Shown piece after piece: positions 23,120 through 32,938 of a stretch of DNA of 64,000 nucleotides. The stretch is from assembly GCF_030704535.1 (NCBI RefSeq), contig NC_081813.1:11277501-11341500 (forward strand), given 5' to 3'. A program made the translations under genes and the position numbers. This DNA comes from Vitis vinifera. Its lineage: Eukaryota; Streptophyta; Magnoliopsida; Vitales; Vitaceae. Under the pieces are notes generated by a model. It saw only the letters and a program-made list of their open reading frames with translations, had not been told where the DNA came from and made no database searches. The first letter of the stretch is position 1, and each line of letters starts with the position of its first letter.

Positions 23120-26100
23120 ATGGATCCAGAAGAAGAGGAAATGCCAAAAGTAAAGCATAGAGGTAGTACATTGAAACCAAAGATTGCAAAAAATCGAAGT
23201 AAAGGGATAAAGCTCAAGATTGAATACAATAGCCTTGGTAGTCACATTGGGGAAAATTCAGTTGAACTAAGTAGTTATCTTGGTACAATAACTAGAACCC
23301 ATGTGCCAATAATTGTTGAGAGTTGGAGGAAAGTCCCTAAAGAGACTAAGGAGAAGTTATGGGATTTGATCACGGTAAGTCTATCTATAGCTTTCATATA
23401 TAATTATTGTATACATTCATTAACATGAGCTAACATGGGTTGCTATTTTGTAGACAAGCTTTAATGTGAATCAAAATTCCAAGAGGAATTGTTTCCTACT
23501 AATGGGCATCAGGTTTCGAACATTTAAGTACAAGTTGACAAAGAAATATATATTACCTTTCAAGAATGACCCAGAAAAGCTGAAAAAGCCACCTCCTATC
23601 TACCCATTCATACAAGAGGATCATTGGAGACAGTTTGTTAAAGATAGACTTTCTGAACACTTTAATGTTAAGCATTATTTTTAATACATCTTCAATTTTT
23701 ACATTTACATAGTTTCACCATGTACTAATTTTGTGTCTATATTTTTTAGGAATATCGCAAGGTTCAGAAAGCGAGAAGAGATAAACACATTTACAATCAT
23801 TATCTTGGAAGAAAAGGATATGCACGTTTTGAGCAAGATATAGTAAGTAAAAATTTTTGTAAAAAAATGGAGTATATATTTTGTTTATAGGAAAATTATT
23901 CCAATTTTTAAATGTCATTTATTAACTTGATCATATTGAACTAATGAGTTTTATTGTTAAAATTTTTATAGCTACAAGCAGAAGGGAGTATTGGTAGGGT
24001 TGATAGAAGTGTTTTATGGAAGAAAGCACGTGAGAAGAAAGGAAAGTTTAATAAGATTACAGAGCCAGTGATTAACATGATAGTAAGTTAGCATATTTAT
24101 GCCTTTTAGAACAAAACATATTTATGTTATACACCAATTTGTCTATTATCCTTTGTATTAAAACAATTCATTTTCTAGCTACCTTGAATTGGTTGTCTTT
24201 GATTGATATGTAAATCATCTTCATCAAATTATTACTAATATATGTTTTGTTGTAGGATGAATTACTAGAAAATGCTAAGGAGACTGGACTACCTCCACCT
24301 GGTCCAAATGACATATTAGGTCAAGCATTGGGTAAGCCTGATCATCCAGGACGTGTGGTAGGTCAAGACCGTTTGGTTAGGCCTAGCTCATACTTTCATC
24401 AACCATCTGATGACATGAAAAAAATCAAAGAAGAAATATGGGAAATGGTACGAAAGGAGATGGAAGATGCTGCAACAAGACAAGTTATGTCTCCCCCCAC
24501 ACCCCATTCTGATATGGGTAGTAATAACATGAGACAACAACTTGTTTTACAACCAGTTGTAGCAGAAAAACCAATGTTTAAAATGATAGAAGAGCCCCAA
24601 CCACCAGAACCACCACTGAAACACAAGGTATGCATTTACTTACTAATAATACAAGATTAATATAAGTGATATAAAGCCTATGTAAATGATATTATTTGTT
24701 GTATTGAAGGTAATTAAATGCAAATTAGCAGTGGAAAGAAAAGGAAATGTTGTTGCAACTGGTACACTAATAGAAGAAAAAGGATCGAATAGGTTGGTTG
24801 TAATAAATGTTGCACACAAGCCAGATGCTAGACTCCCATTTCCAAATCCATATGAGATTATCAATGTTGGGGATGCTATTGGCTTTGAGCTTGACTGGCC
24901 AACAAGCCTTGTCATACTTGAAACTGAACATCCCCAGGTATGTCATTTTATGCCTATAGTAAATTTGATTGTAACTTGGTATTTTATTGTTTAAGAGTAT
25001 ATATATCTAACATTCCTTCCTTTTTCATAGGTGTTGGATAAAGGAAAGAAGAAGATAGTGAAGACACCAATTATTCGAAAATCTAAGCCTCAAAATCATT
25101 CGGTCATTAAAAATTTTCAGAAATTTGTGGATGGTTGCCTTGGTAATGACAAGACATACCCAATACAGCTCCCCATTTCACTATTCGGTGTCGAATTTCA
25201 AACATATATATCTAGAGAGGATTGTGAATACATTATTTCATCTTTGGAGGTGTCATCAAACTGCATCTCCTTCTATTTATGGTGTGCACCTTTTATTTTC
25301 ATTTGTTTTTATTTTTTTAATGAGTTGCCCATGTTGAACAAGATTGGATATGACTAATGATAATTTTCTTTTGGTGTTTTGATACAATAATAGGCACATG
25401 CATGATCAAGTACATATTGCCAAAAAGGAATCACAATTTATATTTGTTAATCCTTTTACAATATCACGAGCAGGCCTTAGTACTCCTCAAACAGAGAAAA
25501 GAGCACAATTGTTGTCAAAACGCTTAATGGAGTGCCAAGATGCTAAATATGTTTTCATACCCTACAACCCCGAGTAAGTGACAAATATTATACTTTAATT
25601 TGAGGTTTTATGATTGATTTATATTTCTAATTATATGCTACTTTTGTTTTTAATGTTTTAGCTTTCATTGGGTCTTGGTAGTGATTGAGCCAAGGAAAAT
25701 GATAGTCCACTATCTTGACCCTATGCATCACAAACCATGTGAGGACTTAAAGGATATCGTAAACATGTAAGTTCTTCCTATATTATTATTATTTTTTTAA
25801 AATACATTCATCTCAAACACATTTTTTTTATTATCTATATATATGTTAAAACATATAACATTTACCTATTTTAAAAATGTACCCATTGAACTTATTTACA
25901 TAGGGCTCTTCGAATATCTGCAAAGAAAACATCTAAGAGGGAGCCATCTTGGCAACTAGTGCAGGTGACATCCAAAAAATTTTCTTTACACATTAGCTTA
26001 TGCATTTGCACCATTTATATATATGAGTACTAATGTTATTTTATAATTGATCGATTAGTGTCCAAGGCAAGAAGGAGGGTTCGAATGTGGCTACTTTGTT

Positions 26101-26339
26101 ATGAGATTCATAAAAGAGATAATTTTTGATCCTACAATTATTGCTTCAAAGGTATTACAAATTTAATGAATTGTACATAGTTTTAGGCTTCCAAATGTTA
26201 TGCATTTTAATGTTATTTTCTTATTTGATTTCAGTTTGGTGGTAAAAAAACATATTCTCAAGTAGAGTTCGATGAAATTAGAGGAGAATGGGCTACTTTT
26301 GTGCTACAACTAATCATGAATCATGTTGATGCATCATGA
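23120..26339 (+). CDS. CACTA second gene: TnpA/Transposase_24-like protein with C-terminal Ulp1-like protease domain
   Basis: Twelve exons join in phase to an open frame of 688 codons: 23120-23374, 23454-23666, 23750-23842, 23972-24082, 24256-24627, 24710-24937, 25031-25281, 25394-25573, 25662-25766, 25904-25964, 26059-26151, 26235-26339. Nearly all junctions are GT/AG with good consensus. The basic N-terminal half (exons 1-5) resembles plant Transposase_24 proteins; exon 6 resembles a plant domain often seen beside it (DUF8039-like). The C-terminus has the Ulp1/C48 cysteine-protease pattern: FHWVLVVI (His), YLDPM (Asp), CPRQEGG (Gln) and ECGYFVMRF (Cys). It may bind subterminal repeats and process SUMO-like or other proteins; neither activity is shown. 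No disabling change seen. Confidence 0.82.
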
Positions 26340-26985
26340 TCACCATGCATGGTGAGTCCTTTAGCTACTACATGAATTTTTCCATAGGTACTCTTTGAAT
26401 AATGTTTCTATTTGAAAAAAAAAAAAAGTTCTTAGATTTGTTCATTTATGATAACATCGATCCATGTTTATTTTCTTCAATACAAATCTATAAAACTCAT
26501 TAAACTATGTAATGCAGGTATACACTTTTGGGATGGTGGAATGGAGAATAAAAAGAAAGAAGAAGGCAACAAGATTTTGGGTTTTTAAATGCAACTCTTA
26601 TGTCATACGTTGTAGGACATAAATGTTACTTTAATTAGTACTGAGAAATTTAGATTTTTAGATGGGACTTTTATGTCATTTTATAGTTAGCCGGTTTTAT
26701 GCTTATGAAATGGAGGTATACATGAATCTTGGGATCTTTAACATTTGTAAATCATGTTTTGGTATGTATTCACTCTTCTTTTTTTAGTTTTGATGGGTTT
26801 GATTTGGTGGATGTACTATCTTTTTGTGAACATTTGATATACAAATATTATTAGATGATCAATGTATTATGAGTTATTCCAGAAACATTACAGAAAAATG
26901 AGTTAAATATAATATGATTGTTATATTTATGGACATAATATAAACAGGTTAATCTTACTTATTAATTCATAAGCATTACAAAAAT
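26340..26985. other. CACTA copy 1 3' non-coding region
   Basis: Downstream of the TnpA/Ulp1 stop. A good acceptor (AATGCAG|GTATAC near 26518) suggests a spliced 3' UTR exon. No further ORF of note; AT-rich. Confidence 0.5.
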
Positions 26986-26989
26986 CTAT

Positions 26990-27297
26990 AACTAAAAGCA
27001 ATCATATCTTCCACAATAATTTACAATGATGTGACACCATTACTCAAAGGTGATGCATTTAATATGACATCATAACTCAAAGATGATGCATTTAATGCGA
27101 CACCCTATCATCACTAGAAATATATGGTGTCACTTCCGAATGGGTCACCATTTATCTACTTTGGTGTCACTTCCAAATACGTCACCAATTGGTACCCTCT
27201 ATGGTGTCAGTGGAGAAGGTGACGCTATGCTGTAATGACACCTTATGTATATGGTGACTCGTTATAAATGACACCATATATCTTTTTCCTTGTAGTG
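26990..27297. repeat. CACTA copy 1 3' subterminal repeats
   Basis: Dense direct and inverted TGGTGTCAC/GTGACACCA variants from about 27030 to 27280, then the terminal CCTTGTAGTG. Mirrors the 5' array, as expected for an En/Spm element. Confidence 0.85.
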
Positions 27298-28215
27298 AAT
27301 TTTATCCAAATGAATCTATATTTAAAATTATAATCATATTTATCAAAATTTTTACTAAGATTATCTTTAATTCTTTTAATATATTTATACTCATTTATTT
27401 AAAAAATGAAAAACTAATTTTTTTTTTTTTTTTTTTTGTAAACATGTTCTATTACCTTTCAAGTAAAAAATTAGATAAGTTTGAAAGTCAATAAATAAAA
27501 AAATTAAATATCACTTTCAATAATTTTTAGATAAAATTTTATATAATATATTTTATTTGAAAGTTAATTTTTAAAGTTTAACTAAAAAATTGTATTGACA
27601 ATTTTCTTGTTGTGGGTCAAAATACTTTGCATTAGTCTATCTAGATAAGAAAAATTATTAATATAATATTAGAAATTCTTATCTTAGTTATTTTTTTTCA
27701 ACAAATTTATCTTTTTTAAAATTTTAAAATATAAACATTAAAAATTAAAAAGCTAAAAAGAGATATAAGTGATAGTTAATTTAAATTTTTTTTAAAATAT
27801 GCTTAATGTAGAAAATATAAAAAATAATTAAAAATAAGAGAAAAATATAGATGAAAGGGTAATATAAATTTAAAATAAAAAATAAAAATTAAACTAAAAG
27901 ATAAAAAATATTTGGATGAAAAATCCCAAAATTTTTATCATTGCTTTTAATAAGAGCAAAAAGATTCATTATCTTTAAAAATGAAAAATAAAAAAATATT
28001 ATTACTTTTTATTTGACATAAAATAGAAATATATATTGGAATAAAAAGGAAAAAAAAAGTTAGAAATGAGTAATATTTAATAGGGAATAGAAAAGGAAAA
28101 AAAACACAAAAAAATTAAAATTCATACTCACTTGTAGGCATATAAGGGATAAAGGTATTTTAGGAATTAATGAAAGATAATATTCTTCATCTTAATTTTC
28201 ATACTTTGTTTGGGT
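27298..28215. other. right arm of the Mutator-like element, non-coding
   Basis: Begins with the second AAT of the CACTA target duplication and continues the interrupted TIR element as highly AT-rich sequence with long A/T runs. No gene or RNA signal. Confidence 0.6.
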
Positions 28216-28292
28216 CTTGGGCTTAAATATGGGTGGTTGGAGGACCAAATGTTAATTTTTGGGCCCAGCTGGGCCCAAAACACAATTCTCCC
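28216..28292 (-). repeat. right terminal inverted repeat of the Mutator-like element
   Basis: Inverted match to 13037-13113 with one mismatch; outer end CACAATTCTCCC, followed by the 9-bp TTTTTTTAT duplication. Confidence 0.85.
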
Positions 28293-28372
28293 TTTTTTTA
28301 TTGGATAAATACAGGGAGATAATAGTAAAAATATACATTTGTACAAAAGATTCTTGAAATCTTTTATCTAGA
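28293..28372 (-). repeat. pararetrovirus tandem unit U2, right part
   Basis: Continues unit U2 after the Mutator-like insertion: TTGGATAAATACAGGGAGA up to the ATTGACCCATAGGTCC border of the next unit, aligned with 12194-12267 at the end of U1. Confidence 0.65.
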
Positions 28373-29187
28373 TTGACCCATAGGTCCTCCATAAAAGATT
28401 AACTCAGGATCTACATATGAATCATCAGATAAAATTGTATCTTTAGTTTCTTCATTTTCTTGATAGTCGCCAAACTGTTTGAGGGTTTGAATAAGTCCCT
28501 GACAATAATGTTTTTCACACCCAAGACATACAACAGTTCATGCACACAACAAATTAATTCTGTTTATGAACTCTAAGCTTAAAAACAAAAATAATTACTA
28601 TCTAATTTATTGCAAAAAAATTGAACATAAAAACCTAAAGATTTGAATATGAAAATAACTTTTGTATTGAAAATATACCTTGATTACAAGAGAGTTGTTG
28701 ATTACAAAGAGGCTTGTTGACAGGAGAGGTATGATTACAAAGGAATAGATTTTGAAATGAGATATTACAAAAGTTAGAAAAAGATTTTTAGAACACTCAT
28801 TGCTCGCTCTTGCGCTCTGCCTTGTGATGAAGATTGCATTTCTATTTATAAATGAAGAGATCGAACTTAAGTCTTGATGAAATCTGTGTGCTTGAAAAGT
28901 TTTGAAATCCATCATAAAGTGTTGGGACAGTTGGAACTTTGCTCAATCAATTTCTAATGTGCAGGGACAATTGGAGTTCTAATTAAATCAAGTCTTCTGA
29001 CAAGAGGAGACAACTTTTTCAGGTAGGAAAGAAATTTTTTTTTCCCATGTTGATTTTACTATTTAAACTATTCAGTCACTATTCATCATTATTTGAATAG
29101 TGTTTTTTTTACTAGATAAATACAAGAAGACAATTGTACAAATATACAATTATACAAAAGATTCTTGAAATCTTTTATCTAGATTGA
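28373..29187 (-). repeat. pararetrovirus tandem unit U3
   Basis: Full unit colinear with U1 and U2, with the ORF-end segment on the right-hand edge of the virus-sense reading and the promoter block in the middle. Confidence 0.7.
28841..28851 (-). promoter_or_regulatory. TATA box of pararetroviral intergenic promoter, U3
   Basis: Minus-strand TTATAAATAGA in the same register as in U1 and U2, with the same CAAGGCAGAGCGCAAGAGC block downstream. Confidence 0.45.
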
Positions 29188-29516
29188 CCCACAGGTCCTT
29201 CATAAAGGATTAACTTAAGGTCTACATATGAATCATCTAATAAAGTTGTATCTTTAGTTTCTTCATTTTTTTTATGATCACCAAACTGTTTGAGGGTTTG
29301 AATAAGTCCTTGACGATATTGTTCTAAATCAGTAGCAGCTGCTAATGAAGCTTGATATTTGCCATGTTGATTTTTACTATTTAAACTATTCAATCACTAT
29401 TTGACACTATTTATCACTATTTGAATAGTGTTCTTTTTTTACTAGATAAATACAATGAGACAATTGTACAAATATACAATTGCATAAAATATTCTTGAAA
29501 TCTTTTATCTAGATTG
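29188..29516 (-). repeat. pararetrovirus tandem unit U4, deleted
   Basis: About 330 bp: the unit's two edges are joined and the promoter-bearing middle is missing. On the minus strand it keeps the ORF-end residues ASLAAATDLEQYRQGLIQTL. Confidence 0.65.
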
Positions 29517-30765
29517 ACCCATAGGTCCTTCATAAAGGATTAACTTAAGGTCTACATATAAATCATCTAATAAAGTTGTATCTTTAGTTTCTTCATTTTT
29601 TTTATGATCACCAAACTATTTGAGGGTTTGAATAAGTCCTTGACGATATTGTTCTAAATCAGTAGCAGCTGCTAATGAAGCTTGATATTTGCTTTTCAAA
29701 GTTAGGAATTCCTTTTGAGTCGGCCCTTGAGAAAAACTTGTTGAGTCTTTTGAATTTGATGAGTTTGGCCTTGAAATTATTTGCAAAATCTTTTGTTGAC
29801 AAATGAACGTGTGATTGATTTTTTCCCACCATTTGATGCTAAATTCTCTGGATAGAGATAATGGAAAATGAGGAGGTTGTTTTTGCTTCTTGGTAATATT
29901 CCATGTAAGAATCTGTGGAATTCTTAATCTGGAACAGAACATCAGGAGTCTCAGTTGAGTGATAGACTGAGATGAAGTCTTGCTTTTGTAGAAGTCGAAT
30001 ATTTCTTGAATTTTAGGAGGAAATATGGAGTCTAGTAAACCAAAGAAAGTCCACCATTTTTTAAACCAAGAAGGAAATTTGGTATTATAGTTTCTTGAAA
30101 ATTGGATGAACCAAGAATGCTGCTAACTTTGCAAATAAAACATATTGTACCTAGCATCCATATAATCTATATAATTGTAGCTCATGGGATGGAAATGTTG
30201 ACTAAACACCTTGCAGGTGAAGGGTTTTTTATTCTAATAAGCAATGGTCATGACTCTAAGAATTTGACATTTGAAAAAAGCAATCCTCTGAGGATTGTTT
30301 TTATCAGTGTTATGAGTAATTTCAACTGAAGCAGTGTCCACTAAGATGAAATCATAATCAAAAGATCATTGGAATTGAAGTTGACTCCTTGAGGAAAGAT
30401 AAAAGAAGGATTTTAGGAACTTCTTCAAAATTAAACTCAAGCTCGATGAAAACAATCTCTAAGGTTTTGGGTTGTTTGATATATTGACTAGTTGAAAAAA
30501 AAAAAAAAAAAGGTAGTGTTGAAATAGTATTAGGGTTAGATTGACTCTGAATAGGAATATTCTTAGATGTTGATTTAAAAGCTTGAATGAAACTTTTTGA
30601 AGGTTGAAGAGAAGGAAAATCTGGACTTGGGACTTGAAATGAATTTGACGTTTGTATTGGAAAAGTAGAATGAATATTTGGAATTTTTGAAATCATTGCA
30701 TGTGAAGCTTTGGTTTTCTTGGATGATGAAGGAAGCTAGGGCCTAACAGGAGTACCCAATAGGAT
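29505..30765 (-). pseudogene. endogenous pararetrovirus downstream ORF remnant
   Basis: Minus-strand remnant between the RT/RNase H remnant and the intergenic units. Its C-terminal part is readable (a WWEKIN segment, a SQGPTQKEFLTLKSKYQAS segment, then the same ORF end found in the tandem units, stop at 29507-29505); the N-terminal part is Ser/Pro-rich. Stops and frame changes break it. The position downstream of RT suits a second ORF of a caulimovirid; its role is unknown to me. Confidence 0.55.
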
Positions 30766-30777
30766 ATAGGAGGATCC

Positions 30778-31790
30778 TTACCCTACAAAAAACTCCCAAG
30801 TAAGGAAGTCAGGAAAGGAATCCAACTCTCCTTTAATAAATTCAATTTCAAAATCAAAATTTGAAAGTAAAGTTTGCCATCTTGCAAAAATTTGTTTTGA
30901 AATTAATTTTTTAACATCATTTTGTAAAATATCTTTTGCAACTTTGTAATCAATTTTTAAAAGAAATTTTTTGTTTATCAAATCACTTTGAAATTTTGAA
31001 ATACATAAAACTATCGATAAAACTTCATTTTTGACAGTTGAATAGTTGATTTGAGCATCCAACCAAATCCCCAAATGATATCTAACTATATGCACTTGAT
31101 TGTTATATTTTTGCTTTAATATCCCTCCATAACCTAAATTAGATACATCTGATTCTACAATGAGCAAGGCATTGGGATGAGGGATGTTAATGCATGGTAA
31201 ATGTTTGACTCTTTCTTTAATTTCTTTGACTAAATTAGAATGATGCACAATCCATGCAGGTGCATTTTTCCTAAGTCTTTTGTATAAAGGTTCACAAATG
31301 ATTCTCAAATCTTTGAAATAATCATAAACATAATTTAAACAACCTAGAAATCTTTGCAATTATTTTTTATATTTTATTTCATTAGGAAATTTGTCAGCAT
31401 ATTCTATTGACCTTTGAATCGGTTTTGTTTTACCTTGATAAATTTCATGTCCTAAAAATCTAATCTTTGTTTGAAATAATTTCATTTTTGGGGCAGAACA
31501 TGCCATTCCATTTGCTTTAGTTATGTTGAAAAGCTTCTTTAAATGAACAAAATGTTTTTCTAATGAATCATAAATTACTATAACATCATCAATGTATACA
31601 ATTATGAATTAAAAATGGGGGTTAAAAATATCATTCATAATATTTTGAAATTCAGAAGGGGTATTTTTTAGACCAAAAGGTATGACATTCCATTCATAAT
31701 AACAAAAATGGATTGTAAAAGCAGTTTTGTATCTATCTTCCTCTTTAATTTGAACTTGTTGAGTTTTGTTTTCTTCTTTCATTGTATCAA
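30778..31790 (-). pseudogene. endogenous pararetrovirus reverse transcriptase / RNase H remnant
   Basis: On the minus strand RT comes first (31790 to about 31360) with the catalytic YIDDV near 31590 and a GLKNTPSEFQ segment near 31665. RNase H follows (31359-30778), with QRFLGCLNY at the RT connection, ETDxS-type region altered to ESDVS, INYSTVKNEVLS and the SKQIFARWQ and IEFIKG segments typical of Caulimoviridae. There is no integrase, and the sequence resembles viral rather than Ty3/gypsy RNase H. In-frame stops occur near the active site and at the RT/RNase H border. Genus is uncertain; Florendovirus-type elements are known to be common in grape. Confidence 0.82.
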
Positions 31791-31841
31791 TACAAATTAA
31801 TCATCAAATGAAAGGATAATGATGAAATGCATTAAGGTGGG

Positions 31842-31893
31842 AATCATTTTTTATTAAAATGCTATTGTTATATTTAGTTTTATATTAGAAATA

Positions 31894-31970
<77 letters not shown>

Positions 31971-32220
31971 TAATAATAATAAATAAATAAAAAGTTTTTG
32001 CTTTTGTGCTTTTACTATGCTAGCATGTCTTGTGGTTAGAATGATTTTTTTTTCTTATTTTGATAAAAGTTTTCAATATCGCAATACCAAAATTTTTTAC
32101 ATTTTTTTTTATATAATTAAGATAAAATATTTTAAAACTAATAATGTAAAAATATTGCAATTTAATATATTTCCAAATATCCCAAAATTCCAAAATAAAT
32201 TACAATAATAAAAGTTTATA
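31842..32220. repeat. AT-rich spacer with a long (AT)n microsatellite
   Basis: A near-perfect AT dinucleotide run spans about 31896-31966. No gene. The last five bases (TTATA) are the left target duplication of copia element 2. Confidence 0.85.
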
Positions 32221-32646
32221 TGTTAGACATAAATAATCTAAACATGCTCATAACAATCCTTAAATAGCAATTAGATCATAAGTGGAATTGAAAACAGATC
32301 AAAAAAGTACCTCCCGCCATTGCCATTCTTACAGGTCAAAATAGTGTCTTCTATTTTTCAGGTTTCAGGTGCTTCTAAACCTTTCTCAACCTCCACTTAG
32401 ATGGTGTTTTTAAGACTGAAAGAGATTGAAGGCTTAGGGAACCCTACCCATTAGTGCCCTGTCCCTTTTTAAAGATTCTCTCCATCACCTAGTCTGGTTC
32501 GAGTTTGCACATAACATGGGGTAGTGATGCGAGCGTGGTTCAAAATGTTAATCCTCGTTCCTAAATTGATAGAATGAATGTGGACCATATTCCGAATCAC
32601 GTCTTCGATTTGTTACCGAAGATCCAGGAGAAACAAAATCCCAACA
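32221..32646 (-). repeat. 3' LTR of copia element 2
   Basis: TG...CA ends, 426 bp, direct match to 37426-37851 with about 11% difference. Left-hand, hence 3', for a minus-strand element. Confidence 0.93.
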
Positions 32647-32661
32647 TTCTCCCACTTGGTC
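32647..32661 (-). other. polypurine tract (copia element 2)
   Basis: On the minus strand ACCAAGTGGGAGAA precedes the TGTTGGG start of the 3' LTR, the expected plus-strand primer site. Confidence 0.85.
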
Positions 32662-32938
32662 TATATATTCTATCATTCACCATAGCAAGAAACAAAACAC
32701 ATGAATCATGGCAATAGGTCCTCTAAAACCAAGTATTATCTTCCATGTACCACAATGCATCATGTCTCTTAAACACTAGCCCATATAACTTAATGAATAA
32801 ACCCTATGTTTATTCTAGGTCCAAACATTAATGATATTTCTCTATAAATGAATAAAAGTGTACACAAAGAAAATCAAATATGAGAAAACATCACAAATAG
32901 AGTTTCATTGAAAAGAACATTTGTTCTTACAACGAAAA

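Larger units (their letters stand above)
14512..27297 (+). mobile_element. CACTA (En/Spm) transposon, copy 1, 12,786 bp, TSD AAT
   Basis: Starts CACTACTACAAAAATAATTT and ends CCTTGTAGTG, bracketed by the 3-bp duplication AAT (14509-14511 and 27298-27300). Both ends carry clustered TGGTGTCAC/GTGACACCA subterminal repeats. In order it holds a TATA-type promoter and leader, a long intron-like region with an antisense LigB-like gene fragment, a TNP2-type transposase gene and a TnpA/Ulp1-type gene. Copy 2 at 41093-53876 differs by about 19 substitutions and 2 single-base indels. It lies inside the Mutator-like element. Confidence 0.95.
13037..28292. mobile_element. Mutator-like TIR element (about 2.47 kb of its own DNA) carrying CACTA copy 1
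   Basis: Terminal inverted repeats of 77 bp (13037-13113 and 28216-28292) match with one mismatch and start GGGAGAATTGTGTTTTGGGC. The flanks carry a 9-bp direct repeat TTTTTTTAT (13028-13036 and 28293-28301), the length typical of Mutator-like insertions, though it lies partly in a T-run. Across the insertion the pararetrovirus unit U2 resumes. Without the nested 12.79-kb CACTA element the body is about 2.47 kb, AT-rich and non-coding, so it is a non-autonomous element. An hAT element (8-bp TSD) is the main alternative. Confidence 0.72.

Noticed and set aside
13037..28292. hAT element interpretation of the TIR element
   Set aside because: A 9-bp duplication and long TIR favour a Mutator-like element, but the T-run leaves some doubt, so it is kept as an alternative only.
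30102..30329. Plus-strand 75-aa ORF
   Set aside because: Lies over the minus-strand pararetrovirus remnant and resembles nothing known.
31896..31966. (AT)n run as a possible regulatory or cruciform site
   Set aside because: Ordinary microsatellite; no supporting context.
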